A stretch of 64,000 bases of DNA from Trabulsiella odontotermitis (GTDB lineage: Bacteria > Pseudomonadota > Gammaproteobacteria > Enterobacterales > Enterobacteriaceae). The stretch spans positions 1,364,001 through 1,428,000 of the forward strand of contig NZ_CP125781.1 in the NCBI RefSeq assembly GCF_030053895.1, in the 5' to 3' direction. The position numbers were made by a program, and so were the translations under genes. Positions 1-8,246 of this stretch are shown piece after piece (position 1 is the stretch's first letter; each line of letters begins with the position of its first letter). Under the pieces are notes generated by a model. It saw only the letters and a program-made list of their open reading frames with translations. It was not told the DNA's origin and did not search any database.

Positions 1-221
1 CGCACGACGAGACGCCGTATCCCCTCGTGGATGATCTCGAACGCTTTTATGGGCATCTGGAAAAAACCTTGCTGGCGACCGGGTTTATCCGTGAAAGCCA
101 TCCAGGGCAGGTCATGAACAAACTGCGCCGCTTGTTTACGCGCGCACGTCCTGAAAGCCAGGAACTGAACATCCTGCGCGGCATTCTGGCGTCGATTGAA
201 CAGCAGAATAAAAAAGAGTGA
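1..221 (+). CDS. trmJ: tRNA (Cm32/Um32) 2'-O-methyltransferase TrmJ, C-terminal part
   Basis: This is the 3' end of a gene that begins before the window; the reading frame is open from base 3 to a TGA stop. The visible 72 or so residues, including PYPLVDDLERFYGHL and the tail GILASIEQQNK, match the C-terminal dimerisation/tRNA-binding part of the SPOUT-family enzyme TrmJ (YfhQ), which 2'-O-methylates position 32 of several tRNAs. The catalytic SPOUT knot is upstream and cannot be checked. TrmJ lies just upstream of iscR in E. coli, and the same order is seen here. Confidence 0.93.
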   Translation, partial: HDETPYPLVDDLERFYGHLEKTLLATGFIRESHPGQVMNKLRRLFTRARPESQELNILRGILASIEQQNKKE

Positions 222-225
222 CGTC

Positions 226-262
226 TGTAGGCCCGTGCAAGCATAGCGCCGCCGGGCAAAGC
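226..262. repeat. REP-type palindrome between trmJ and iscR
   Basis: A GC-rich imperfect palindrome pairs GCCCGTGCAAGC with GCGCCGCCGGGC. The same unit recurs at about 7326-7395, 8199-8243, 43923-43952, 46932-46997 and 62572-62598. Its form and intergenic location are those of enterobacterial repetitive extragenic palindromes. It may stabilise the 3' end of the trmJ transcript. Confidence 0.75.
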
Positions 263-284
263 GGAATACGGCACGGAACGCTAA

Positions 285-334
285 ATACTTGACTAAATTA
301 GTCAGGTAAATAGTTGACCAATTTACTCGGGAAT
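285..334 (+). promoter_or_regulatory. Two IscR type-1 operators upstream of iscR
   Basis: Two 25-bp sites lie end to end at 285-309 and 310-334. The first has GACT and AGTC half-sites around AAAT, flanked by ATACTT and AGGTAA, and closely fits the type-1 IscR consensus bound by [2Fe-2S]-IscR. The second (ATAGTTGACC...ACTCGGGAAT) is a weaker copy. This is the arrangement known from the E. coli iscR promoter, where IscR represses its own operon when clusters are plentiful. A promoter is likely just downstream (TTGGCC at 342-347 and CATATT at 365-370, 17 bp apart), but these hexamers are weak. Confidence 0.8.
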
Positions 335-413
335 GTCAGACTTGGCCCTGCTATGCAATATCCCCATATTAATAAAAACCCCGGGCAGGGGCGAGTTTGA
401 GGTTAAGTAAGAC

Positions 414-905
414 ATGAGACTGACATCTAAAGGGCGTTATGCCGTGACCGCGATGCTGGACGTTGCGCTCAACTCCGAAGCGGGCCCGGTTCCGTTGGCA
501 GATATTTCAGAACGACAGGGAATTTCACTTTCCTATCTGGAGCAACTGTTCTCCCGTTTACGTAAAAATGGCCTGGTGTCCAGCGTACGTGGACCCGGCG
601 GCGGTTATCTGCTCGGTAAAGACGCTGGCAGCATCGCGGTAGGCGAAGTCATCAGCGCGGTTGATGAATCCGTGGACGCCACCCGTTGTCAGGGTAAAGG
701 CGGCTGCCAGGGCGGCGATAAGTGCCTGACCCACGCGCTGTGGCGCGATCTGAGTGATCGACTGACCGGCTTCCTGAACAATATTACCCTCGGCGAACTG
801 GTTAACAATCAGGAAATCCTGGATGTCTCCGACCGCCAGCAGACGCAAGAAACCCAACGCAGCAACCGCACGCAGGATTCAATCAACGTTAAACTGCGCG
901 CGTAA
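414..905 (+). CDS. iscR: Fe-S cluster-sensing transcriptional regulator IscR
   Basis: Rrf2-family regulator of 163 residues, about the E. coli length. An N-terminal winged helix-turn-helix (about residues 1-60) is followed by the cluster-binding segment with Cys92, Cys98, Cys104 and His107, the known [2Fe-2S] ligands. Holo-IscR represses the isc operon through type-1 sites; both forms act at type-2 sites such as the suf promoter. The ATG at 414 follows GAGG at 399-402. It is the first gene of the isc operon, and two operators directly upstream support autoregulation. Confidence 0.97.
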   Translation: MRLTSKGRYAVTAMLDVALNSEAGPVPLADISERQGISLSYLEQLFSRLRKNGLVSSVRGPGGGYLLGKDAGSIAVGEVISAVDESVDATRCQGKGGCQGGDKCLTHALWRDLSDRLTGFLNNITLGELVNNQEILDVSDRQQTQETQRSNRTQDSINVKLRA

Positions 906-934
906 ATAAAAAGATAAGTATTTCAGAATCAGGC

Positions 935-954
935 CGGGGCGTTAACTCGCCCCG
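935..954 (+). promoter_or_regulatory. Hairpin in the iscR-iscS spacer
   Basis: A perfect 7-bp stem, CGGGGCG paired with CGCCCCG, closes a TTAACT loop. No T-run follows, so it does not look like a terminator. In E. coli the small RNA RyhB causes decay of iscSUA while a structured iscR-iscS spacer protects the upstream iscR message; this hairpin is in the right place to do that. The function is inferred from that precedent. Confidence 0.55.
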
Positions 955-1023
955 TGTACTCGGTCGTACATCCAGCCGGTTGCCTGGTTCCTTGCATTGA
1001 GTGATGTACGGAGTTTAAGAGCA

Positions 1024-2238
1024 ATGAAATTACCGATTTATCTCGACTACTCCGCAACCACGCCGGTGGACCCGCGTGTTGCCGAGAAAATGATGCAGTT
1101 TTTAACCCTGGACGGGACTTTTGGTAACCCCGCTTCTCGTTCTCACCGTTTTGGCTGGCAGGCTGAAGAGGCGGTAGATATCGCCCGTAATCAGATTGCT
1201 GAGCTGGTCGGCGCGGATCCGCGTGAAATTGTTTTCACCTCCGGCGCGACCGAATCCGATAACCTGGCGATCAAAGGCGCTGCCAACTTCTATCAGAAAA
1301 AAGGCAAGCACATCATCACCAGTAAAACCGAACACAAAGCCGTGCTGGACACCTGTCGCCAGCTGGAGCGCGAAGGTTTCGAGGTCACTTACCTGGCGCC
1401 GCAGCGCAACGGGATCATCGACCTGAAAGAGCTCGAAGCGGCGATGCGTGACGACACCATTCTCGTCTCCATCATGCACGTGAACAACGAAATCGGCGTA
1501 GTGCAGGATATCGCGACCATCGGCGAAATGTGCCGTGCCCGCGGCATCATCTACCACGTTGATGCAACCCAGAGCGTCGGCAAACTGCCTATCGACCTCA
1601 GCCAACTGAAAGTTGACCTGATGTCCTTCTCGGGTCACAAAATTTATGGCCCGAAAGGTATTGGCGCGCTGTACGTGCGTCGTAAACCGCGTATCCGCAT
1701 CGAAGCGCAAATGCACGGCGGCGGTCACGAGCGCGGCATGCGTTCCGGTACGTTGCCAGTGCATCAAATCGTTGGCATGGGTGAAGCATACCGCATCGCC
1801 AAAGAAGAAATGGAAACCGAGATGGCGCGTCTGCGCGGTCTGCGTAACCGTCTGTGGAACGGCATCAACGATATCGAAGAAGTGTACCTGAACGGCGATC
1901 TTGAGCAGGGCGCGCCTAACATTCTCAACGTCAGCTTTAACTACGTTGAAGGCGAGTCGCTGATCATGGCGCTGAAAGATCTGGCTGTCTCTTCCGGTTC
2001 TGCGTGTACTTCCGCAAGCCTGGAACCGTCCTACGTGCTGCGCGCGCTGGGCATGAATGACGAGCTGGCGCATAGCTCTATCCGTTTCTCTTTAGGTCGT
2101 TTTACTACCGAAGAAGAGATTGACTACACCATCGAACTGGTTCGCAAATCCATCGGTCGTCTGCGCGAATTGTCTCCGCTGTGGGACATGTTTAAGCAGG
2201 GCGTGGATCTGAACACGATCGAATGGTCACATCACTAA
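1024..2238 (+). CDS. iscS: Cysteine desulfurase IscS
   Basis: PLP-dependent class V aminotransferase-fold enzyme, 404 residues as in E. coli. It takes sulfur from L-cysteine as a persulfide and passes it to IscU, TusA and ThiI. Lys206 in SFSGHKIYG is the PLP lysine, and Cys328 in SGSACTSASL is the mobile-loop persulfide cysteine; His104 is also present. The ATG at 1024 was chosen over an in-frame TTG at 997 because it gives the conserved MKLPIYLDYSAT start. GGAG lies about ten bases upstream of the ATG. Confidence 0.98.
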   Translation: MKLPIYLDYSATTPVDPRVAEKMMQFLTLDGTFGNPASRSHRFGWQAEEAVDIARNQIAELVGADPREIVFTSGATESDNLAIKGAANFYQKKGKHIITSKTEHKAVLDTCRQLEREGFEVTYLAPQRNGIIDLKELEAAMRDDTILVSIMHVNNEIGVVQDIATIGEMCRARGIIYHVDATQSVGKLPIDLSQLKVDLMSFSGHKIYGPKGIGALYVRRKPRIRIEAQMHGGGHERGMRSGTLPVHQIVGMGEAYRIAKEEMETEMARLRGLRNRLWNGINDIEEVYLNGDLEQGAPNILNVSFNYVEGESLIMALKDLAVSSGSACTSASLEPSYVLRALGMNDELAHSSIRFSLGRFTTEEEIDYTIELVRKSIGRLRELSPLWDMFKQGVDLNTIEWSHH

Positions 2239-2264
2239 TCGGTATCTGATAAGGAGAATTCATC

Positions 2265-2651
2265 ATGGCATACAGCGAAAAAGTCATCGATCATTACGAG
2301 AATCCACGTAACGTGGGCTCTTTCGACAACAGCGACGAGAACGTCGGCAGCGGTATGGTGGGTGCACCAGCCTGTGGCGATGTGATGAAGTTGCAGATTA
2401 AAGTCAACAATGAAGGTATCATTGAAGACGCGCGTTTCAAGACCTATGGCTGCGGTTCCGCTATCGCGTCAAGCTCCCTCGTGACCGAGTGGGTAAAAGG
2501 GAAATCCCTGGACGAAGCGCAGGCGATTAAAAACACTGATATCGCAGACGAACTGGAACTGCCGCCGGTGAAAATTCACTGCTCTATTCTGGCAGAAGAC
2601 GCGATTAAAGCCGCGATTGCGGATTACAAAAGCAAACGTGAAGCCAAATAA
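2265..2651 (+). CDS. iscU: Fe-S cluster assembly scaffold IscU
   Basis: 128-residue scaffold on which [2Fe-2S] and [4Fe-4S] clusters are built from IscS-derived sulfur. The three cluster cysteines Cys37, Cys63 and Cys106 and neighbouring His105 are present. LPPVK at residues 99-103 is the motif recognised by the chaperone HscA, encoded downstream. A strong ribosome site (AAGGAG) lies upstream of the ATG. It sits 26 bases after iscS and is co-transcribed with it. Confidence 0.98.
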   Translation: MAYSEKVIDHYENPRNVGSFDNSDENVGSGMVGAPACGDVMKLQIKVNNEGIIEDARFKTYGCGSAIASSSLVTEWVKGKSLDEAQAIKNTDIADELELPPVKIHCSILAEDAIKAAIADYKSKREAK

Positions 2652-2668
2652 TTAGTTGAGGTCGTTGT

Positions 2669-2992
2669 ATGTCGATTACCCTTAGCGACAGTGCTGCAGC
2701 ACGAGTAAATTCCTTCCTGGCCAACCGTGGTAAAGGCTTTGGCCTGCGCTTAGGCGTGCGGACCTCCGGCTGTTCAGGCATGGCCTATGTGCTGGAGTTT
2801 GTTGACGAACCGACAGCGGAAGACACCGTGTTCGAAGACAAGGGCGTGAAGGTTGTTATCGATGGCAAAAGCCTGCAATTCCTCAACGGCACTCAACTGG
2901 ACTTCGTTAAAGAAGGCCTCAACGAAGGGTTTAAATTCACCAACCCGAACGTGAAAGATGAGTGCGGTTGCGGCGAAAGCTTCAACGTTTAA
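2669..2992 (+). CDS. iscA: A-type Fe-S carrier protein IscA
   Basis: 107-residue HesB/IscA-family protein that carries iron or preformed clusters to apo-proteins, including [4Fe-4S] enzymes such as IspG, encoded at 19.8 kb. The three conserved cysteines Cys35, Cys99 and Cys101 (DECGCGESF) are present. The 17-base gap from iscU fits one transcript. A hairpin follows the gene before hscB. Confidence 0.97.
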   Translation: MSITLSDSAAARVNSFLANRGKGFGLRLGVRTSGCSGMAYVLEFVDEPTAEDTVFEDKGVKVVIDGKSLQFLNGTQLDFVKEGLNEGFKFTNPNVKDECGCGESFNV

Positions 2993-3006
2993 CAGCATGC
3001 TCCGAT

Positions 3007-3035
3007 AACCCCACCGCGCCTGCGTGAGTGGGGTT
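3007..3035 (+). promoter_or_regulatory. Stem-loop between iscA and hscB
   Basis: AACCCCAC (3007-3014) pairs perfectly with GTGGGGTT (3028-3035), and the loop has a short inner CGC/GCG stem. No T-run follows, so it is not a classical terminator. It may mark a processing point or a brake that lowers hscBA-fdx expression relative to iscSUA; this role is inference. Confidence 0.5.
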
Positions 3036-3064
3036 CGCTTTACCACGTTAACCCTGAGATTGTT

Positions 3065-3580
3065 ATGGATTATTTCACCCTCTTTGGGTTGCCAGCCCGC
3101 TACCAGCTCGACGTGCAACAGCTCTCCACCCGGTTCCAGGATTTGCAACGCCAGTTCCATCCGGACAAATTCGCCAGTCACTCCCAGTCTGAACAGCTTG
3201 CCGCCGTGCAGCAATCCGCCACCATTAATCAGGCCTGGCAGACGCTGCGCCACCCGCTGTCGCGCGCTGAATATCTGCTCTCCCTGCATGGATTTGATCT
3301 GGCGAGTGAGCAGCACACCGTACGCGACACGGCATTTCTGATGGAACAACTCGAACTGCGCGAAGAGCTTGACGAGATCGAGCAGGCGAAAGACGAACGC
3401 CGTCTTGAGGCGTTTATCAAGCGGGTGAAGGGCATGTTTGACACCCGCCACCAGTTGATGGTGGAACAACTCGATAGCGAGACGTGGGACGCGGCGGCGG
3501 ATACCGTGCGCAAACTCCGCTTTCTCGATAAACTGCGAAGCAGTGCTGAACAACTCGAAGAAAAGCTGCTCGATTTTTAA
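3065..3580 (+). CDS. hscB: J-domain co-chaperone HscB
   Basis: 171-residue Hsc20 protein. The N-terminal J domain carries HPD at residues 32-34, which stimulates the HscA ATPase. The C-terminal helical domain (about residues 85-171) binds IscU and delivers it to HscA. The length equals E. coli HscB. It is followed 14 bases later by its partner gene hscA. Confidence 0.97.
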   Translation: MDYFTLFGLPARYQLDVQQLSTRFQDLQRQFHPDKFASHSQSEQLAAVQQSATINQAWQTLRHPLSRAEYLLSLHGFDLASEQHTVRDTAFLMEQLELREELDEIEQAKDERRLEAFIKRVKGMFDTRHQLMVEQLDSETWDAAADTVRKLRFLDKLRSSAEQLEEKLLDF

Positions 3581-3594
3581 TTTCGGAAGCAATT

Positions 3595-5445
3595 ATGGCC
3601 TTATTACAAATTAGTGAGCCTGGTCTGAGTGCTGCGCCACACCAGCGTCGTCTGGCGGCGGGCATCGATTTAGGCACCACCAATTCCCTGGTGGCTACCG
3701 TACGTAGCGGTCAGGCGGAAACGCTGGCCGACGACAACGGTCGCCATCTGCTGCCGTCGGTAGTCCAGTACCAGCCGGACGGGCACCGTGTTGGCTACGA
3801 AGCCCGCGCCACTGCGGCGCAGGATCCTGCCAATACCATAAGCTCCGTCAAACGTATGATGGGCCGTTCCCTTGCCGACATTCAGGCGCGTTATCCGCAT
3901 CTGCCGTACCAGTTGCAGGCGAGCGAAAACGGTCTGCCGATGATCCACACCACGTCGGGCATCGTGAACCCGATTCGCGTCTCCGCCGATATCCTTAAAG
4001 CGCTGGCGGCCCGCGCGACCGCCACCCTTGATGGCGAGCTGGACGGCGTGGTCATCACCGTTCCGGCTTATTTTGACGATGCGCAGCGCCAGGGCACCAA
4101 AGATGCCGCGCGTCTGGCCGGGCTGCACGTGCTGCGTCTGCTTAACGAACCGACTGCTGCGGCGATTGCCTACGGCCTCGATTCAGGCCAGGAAGGGGTG
4201 ATTGCGGTTTACGATCTCGGCGGCGGCACCTTTGATATCTCCATTCTGCGCCTGAGCCGTGGCGTGTTCGAAGTGCTGGCGACGGGCGGCGATTCCGCGC
4301 TCGGCGGCGACGATTTCGACCATCTGCTGGCGGATCACCTGCGCGAGCAGGCAGGGATCAGCGATCGCAGCGACGTCCGCGTTGAGCGCGAATTCCTCGA
4401 TGCCGCAACTGCCGCGAAAATCGCCCTCAGCGATGCCGATGAAACCACTGTGACGGTGGCGGGCTGGACGGGCACTGTCACCCGCGATCAATTCAACGAA
4501 CTCATTGCTTCTCTCGTCAAACGCACGTTGCTGGCTTGCCGCCGCGCGCTGAAAGATGCCGCTGTTGATGCCGACGATGTGCTGGAAGTGGTGATGGTGG
4601 GCGGCTCCACCCGCGTGCCACTGGTGCGCGAGCGCGTGGGCGAATTCTTTGGTCGCCAGCCGTTAACCGCCATCGACCCGGATAAAGTGGTCGCCATTGG
4701 CGCAGCTATTCAGGCCGACATTCTGGTGGGCAACAAGCCGGACAGCGAAATGCTGTTGCTGGATGTCATCCCGCTCTCCCTTGGTCTCGAAACCATGGGC
4801 GGTCTGGTGGAAAAAGTGATCCCGCGTAACACCACTATTCCGGTGGCGCGCGCGCAGGAGTTCACTACCTTCAAAGACGGTCAGACGGCGATGTCTATCC
4901 ACGTCATGCAGGGTGAGCGCGAGCTGGTGCAGGATTGCCGTTCGCTGGCTCGTTTTGCGCTGCGTGGGATCCCGGCGTTACCGGCAGGCGGCGCGCACAT
5001 TCGCGTCACCTTCCAGGTGGATGCCGACGGCCTGCTGAGCGTCTCGGCGATGGAAAAATCCACCGGCGTCGAAGCCGCTATTCAGGTGAAACCGTCCTAC
5101 GGTCTGACCGATGGTGAAATCGCCTCAATGATTCAGGATTCCATGAGCTTTGCCGGGCAGGACGTGAAAGCACGCATGCTGGTTGAGCAAAAAGTGGAGG
5201 CTGCACGCGTGCTGGAAAGCCTGCATGGCGCGCTTGCTGCCGATGCCGCGCTGTTAAGCGCCGCAGAACGTCAGGTGATCGACGATGCCGCCGCGCACCT
5301 GCGCGCCGTGGCAGAGAGCGATGACACTGACGCTATCGAACAAGCCATTAAAAACGTAGACAAACAAACCCAGGAATTCGCCGCTCGCCGGATGGACAAA
5401 TCTGTTCGCACCGCGCTGAAAGGCCATTCTGTGGACGAGGTTTAA
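3595..5445 (+). CDS. hscA: Hsp70-class chaperone HscA
   Basis: 616-residue specialised Hsp70 that uses ATP to release the cluster from IscU. The nucleotide-binding domain includes IDLGTTNSLVA near residue 23, DLGGGTFDISIL near 205 and GGSTRVPLV near 335; the substrate-binding domain that holds the LPPVK peptide of IscU follows. The stop at 5445 is one base before the fdx start, suggesting translational coupling. Confidence 0.97.
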   Translation: MALLQISEPGLSAAPHQRRLAAGIDLGTTNSLVATVRSGQAETLADDNGRHLLPSVVQYQPDGHRVGYEARATAAQDPANTISSVKRMMGRSLADIQARYPHLPYQLQASENGLPMIHTTSGIVNPIRVSADILKALAARATATLDGELDGVVITVPAYFDDAQRQGTKDAARLAGLHVLRLLNEPTAAAIAYGLDSGQEGVIAVYDLGGGTFDISILRLSRGVFEVLATGGDSALGGDDFDHLLADHLREQAGISDRSDVRVEREFLDAATAAKIALSDADETTVTVAGWTGTVTRDQFNELIASLVKRTLLACRRALKDAAVDADDVLEVVMVGGSTRVPLVRERVGEFFGRQPLTAIDPDKVVAIGAAIQADILVGNKPDSEMLLLDVIPLSLGLETMGGLVEKVIPRNTTIPVARAQEFTTFKDGQTAMSIHVMQGERELVQDCRSLARFALRGIPALPAGGAHIRVTFQVDADGLLSVSAMEKSTGVEAAIQVKPSYGLTDGEIASMIQDSMSFAGQDVKARMLVEQKVEAARVLESLHGALAADAALLSAAERQVIDDAAAHLRAVAESDDTDAIEQAIKNVDKQTQEFAARRMDKSVRTALKGHSVDEV

Positions 5446-5446
5446 T

Positions 5447-5782
5447 ATGCCAAAGATTGTTTTTCTGCCTCATCAGGACCTTTGTCCGGATGGTGCAGTT
5501 GTGGAAGCTGAGACCGGTGAATCTATTCTTGATGCGGCCCTGCGTAGCGGCATTGAGATTGAACACGCCTGCGAAAAATCCTGTGCCTGCACGACCTGCC
5601 ACTGCGTTGTCCGGGAAGGTTTTGACTCCCTGGCGGAAAGCACCGAAGACGAAGACGACATGCTGGATAAAGCCTGGGGTCTGGAGCCGGAAAGCCGCTT
5701 AGGCTGTCAGGCGCGCATCGCTGATGAAGACCTGGTGGTCGAAATCCCGCGTTATACTATCAACCACGCACGCGAGCACTAA
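5447..5782 (+). CDS. fdx: ISC-type [2Fe-2S] ferredoxin
   Basis: 111-residue adrenodoxin-type ferredoxin that supplies electrons for cluster assembly on IscU. The cluster ligands Cys42, Cys48, Cys51 and Cys87 are present, with an extra Cys46 as in other isc ferredoxins. The gene begins one base after the hscA stop and ends two bases before iscX. Confidence 0.97.
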   Translation: MPKIVFLPHQDLCPDGAVVEAETGESILDAALRSGIEIEHACEKSCACTTCHCVVREGFDSLAESTEDEDDMLDKAWGLEPESRLGCQARIADEDLVVEIPRYTINHAREH

Positions 5783-5784
5783 AT

Positions 5785-5985
5785 ATGGGACTGAAATGGA
5801 CCGACAGCCGTGAAATCGGCGAGGCGCTGTACGATGCCAATCCGGATCTCGACCCGAAAACCGTTCGCTTCACCGATATGCATCAATGGATTTGCGACCT
5901 GGAAGATTTCGACGACGATCCTAACGCATCCAATGAAAAAATTCTGGAAGCGATTCTGTTAGTCTGGTTAGACGAAGCCGAATGA
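5785..5985 (+). CDS. iscX: IscX (YfhJ), Fe-S assembly regulator
   Basis: 66-residue very acidic protein, full length for the family. It binds IscS at the same surface as the frataxin CyaY and ferredoxin and tunes desulfurase activity; iron binding through its acidic face has been reported for E. coli IscX. The start is two bases after the fdx stop, and a terminator follows, making it the last isc gene before pepB. Confidence 0.95.
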   Translation: MGLKWTDSREIGEALYDANPDLDPKTVRFTDMHQWICDLEDFDDDPNASNEKILEAILLVWLDEAE

Positions 5986-5993
5986 TTCATATG

Positions 5994-6020
5994 CGGGCTG
6001 CCACTGGCAGCCCGTTTGTT
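5994..6020 (+). terminator. Terminator after iscX
   Basis: CGGGCTGCC pairs perfectly with GGCAGCCCG around an ACT loop, followed by TTTGTT. It lies just upstream of the pepB ribosome site, so it probably reduces but may not abolish read-through from isc into pepB. Confidence 0.7.
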
Positions 6021-6036
6021 AAGAAGGATAAAAACA

Positions 6037-7323
6037 ATGACAGAAGCGATGAAGATTACGCTGTCGACCCAGCCTGCCGATGCGCGCTGGGGCGACAAAG
6101 CCAGCTACAGCATCAACAACGACGGTATTACCCTGCACCTGAACGGCAAAGATGACGTGGGGCTGATTCAGCGCGCGGCGCGCAAAATCGACGGCATGGG
6201 CATCAAACATGTCGCGTTGACCGGCGAAGGCTGGGACACCGATCGCAGCTGGGCATTCTGGGCGGGTTACAAAGGGCCGAAAGGAACCCGCCAGATCGAC
6301 TGGGCTGATCTCGATGATGCGCAGCGTCAGGAGCTGGACAACCGTCTGCTGATTATCGACTGGGTACGCGACACCATTAACGCGCCTGCCGAAGAATTAG
6401 GTCCGTCGCAGCTGGCGCAGCGCGCGGTGGATCTGCTGTGCAACGTGGCCTGCGATAACATCCATTACCGCATCACCAAAGGTGAAGATCTGCGCGAGCA
6501 GAAATACATGGGGATCCACACCGTCGGTCGCGGTTCCGAACGTTCGCCGGTGCTGCTGGCGCTCGACTACAACCCGAGCGGCGACGAAAACGCCCCGGTG
6601 TTTGCCTGCCTCGTGGGCAAAGGCATCACCTTTGATTCCGGCGGTTATAGCCTCAAGCAAAGCGCGTTCATGGATTCGATGAAATCCGACATGGGCGGTG
6701 CGGCGCTGGTGACCGGCGCGCTGGCATTTGCCATCACCCGTGGCCTAAACAAACGCGTCAAACTCTACCTCTGCTGCGCGGATAACATGGTCAGCGGCAA
6801 TGCCTTCAAGCTCGGCGACATCATTCGCTACCGTAACGGTAAAAACGTCGAAGTGATGAACACCGACGCCGAAGGTCGTCTGGTGCTGGCGGACGGGCTT
6901 ATTGACGCCTCGGCCCAGAAACCGGAACTGCTGATCGACGCCGCGACGTTGACCGGGGCGGCGAAAACCGCATTAGGTAACGATTACCACGCGCTGTTCA
7001 GCTTCGATGACGCGTTGGCGAACCGTCTGATGGCGAGCGCTGCGCAAGAGAACGAACCGTTCTGGCGCTTGCCGCTGGCGGAGTTCCACCGCAATCAACT
7101 GCCATCCAACTTTGCTGAACTGAACAACACTGCCAGCGCGGCATTCCCGGCAGGAGCCAGTACTGCCGCCGGTTTCCTGTCGCATTTTGTGGAAAACTAT
7201 CAGCAAGGCTGGCTGCACATTGACTGCTCGGCGACCTATCGTAAAGCGGCGGTAGAGCAGTGGGCCGCGGGCGCGACCGGTCTTGGCGTGCGTACTATTG
7301 CGAACTTATTGACCGCCGAATAA
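6037..7323 (+). CDS. pepB: Aminopeptidase B (M17 family)
   Basis: 428-residue leucyl-aminopeptidase-family enzyme (E. coli PepB 427) that removes N-terminal residues from peptides in the cytoplasm. The C-terminal catalytic domain has the metal-site stretches VGKGITFDSGGYS, KSDMGGAA and the family signature NTDAEGRL. The ATG at 6037 follows AAGAAGGA and gives the conserved MTEAMKI start. A second, divergent M17 enzyme is encoded at 46994-48439. Confidence 0.95.
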   Translation: MTEAMKITLSTQPADARWGDKASYSINNDGITLHLNGKDDVGLIQRAARKIDGMGIKHVALTGEGWDTDRSWAFWAGYKGPKGTRQIDWADLDDAQRQELDNRLLIIDWVRDTINAPAEELGPSQLAQRAVDLLCNVACDNIHYRITKGEDLREQKYMGIHTVGRGSERSPVLLALDYNPSGDENAPVFACLVGKGITFDSGGYSLKQSAFMDSMKSDMGGAALVTGALAFAITRGLNKRVKLYLCCADNMVSGNAFKLGDIIRYRNGKNVEVMNTDAEGRLVLADGLIDASAQKPELLIDAATLTGAAKTALGNDYHALFSFDDALANRLMASAAQENEPFWRLPLAEFHRNQLPSNFAELNNTASAAFPAGASTAAGFLSHFVENYQQGWLHIDCSATYRKAAVEQWAAGATGLGVRTIANLLTAE

Positions 7324-7325
7324 CT

Positions 7326-7395
7326 TGCCCGGCGGCGCTGTGCTTGCACGGGCCTACGGGTTTTGTAGGTGGGTAAGCGTAGCGCCACCCGGCAT
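7326..7395. repeat. Pair of REP palindromes in opposite orientation (BIME-like)
   Basis: The first unit, GCCCGGCGGCGCTGTGC...GCACGGGC, lies at 7326-7352. A related second unit, GGTGGGTAAGCGTAGCGCC...CCCGGC, lies at 7369-7395. Two REPs close together form a BIME-type mosaic in the pepB-sseB gap, reaching to about 20 bases before the sseB start. Confidence 0.7.
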
Positions 7396-7413
7396 TTTTT
7401 GAATAGCGAAACT

Positions 7414-8190
7414 ATGTCCGAAACCAAAAACGAATTAGAAGCGCTGTTGGAACAGGCAGCTACCGAACCGGCGCATCGCCCGGCGTTTTTCCGCACCCTG
7501 CTGGAGTCCACGGTCTGGGTGCCCGGCACTGCGGCTGAAGGTGACGCGGTAGTGGAAGACAGCGCACTGGATTTACAGCACTGGGAAAAAGAGGATGGCG
7601 CGACGGTGATCCCGTTCTTCACCTCGCTCGACGCCTTACAGCAGGCGGTAGAAGAGGAACAGGCCTTTGTCGTCATGCCGGTGCGTACCCTGTTTGAAAT
7701 GACCCTCGGCGAAACGCTGTTCCTGAACGCCAAACTACCGACCGGAAAAGAGTTCACGCCGCGGGAAATCAGCCTGTTAATTGGCGATGAAGGGCACCCG
7801 CTCCACACGCAGGAAGTGCGGGAGGGCGGCGCGTCGTTATTGTTGTCGGAAGTGGCGGAACCGCCAGCACAGATGATCGACTCGCTGACCACGTTGTTTA
7901 AAACCATCAAGCCGGTGAAACGCGCATTTCTGTGCTCTCTCAAAGAGAACGCGGACGAGCAGCCTGTGCTGCTGATTGGCATTGAAGCGGACGGCGACAT
8001 CGAAGAGATCATTCATGCCGCAGGCAGTGTGGCAACCGATACGCTACCGGGCGATGAGCCGATTGATATCTGTCAGGTGGTGAAAGGTGAGCAGGGCATC
8101 AGCCACTTTATTACCGAGCACATCACGCCGTTCTATGAACGCCGCTGGGGCGGCTTCCTGCGCGATTTTAAAACCAATCGCATTATCTGA
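7414..8190 (+). CDS. sseB: SseB family protein
   Basis: 258 residues, the E. coli SseB length. The protein has the SseB N-terminal domain and SseB C-terminal domain typical of enterobacteria. In E. coli it was named for enhanced serine sensitivity on overexpression, and its biochemical role is not settled; it is unrelated to Salmonella SPI-2 SseB. The ATG at 7414 gives the conserved MSETKNELEALLEQA start. It converges on sseA with a REP between them. Confidence 0.92.
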   Translation: MSETKNELEALLEQAATEPAHRPAFFRTLLESTVWVPGTAAEGDAVVEDSALDLQHWEKEDGATVIPFFTSLDALQQAVEEEQAFVVMPVRTLFEMTLGETLFLNAKLPTGKEFTPREISLLIGDEGHPLHTQEVREGGASLLLSEVAEPPAQMIDSLTTLFKTIKPVKRAFLCSLKENADEQPVLLIGIEADGDIEEIIHAAGSVATDTLPGDEPIDICQVVKGEQGISHFITEHITPFYERRWGGFLRDFKTNRII

Positions 8191-8198
8191 TGTGGTTT

Positions 8199-8243
8199 AC
8201 CGGATGGCGCTACGCTTCGTAGGCAAGCGCAGCGCCGCCGGGC
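8199..8243. repeat. REP palindrome between sseB and sseA
   Basis: CCGGATGGCGCTACGC pairs imperfectly with GCAAGCGCAGCGCCGCCGGG in the short gap between the convergent sseB and sseA genes. It is the same repeat family as the units at 226 and 7326. Confidence 0.7.
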
Positions 8244-8246
8244 GAA

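Noticed and set aside
226..262. Repeated GC-rich palindromes as a possible CRISPR or mobile element
   Set aside because: Units are scattered singly or in pairs in intergenic gaps with no spacers of regular length; they are REP sequences.
1102..2073. 323-codon minus-strand ORF
   Set aside because: Lies wholly opposite iscS, whose product matches the family at every key residue. The antisense frame has no ribosome site or recognisable domain.
2774..3592. 272-codon minus-strand ORF over iscA-hscB
   Set aside because: Covers two well-supported genes and their spacer; no motif.
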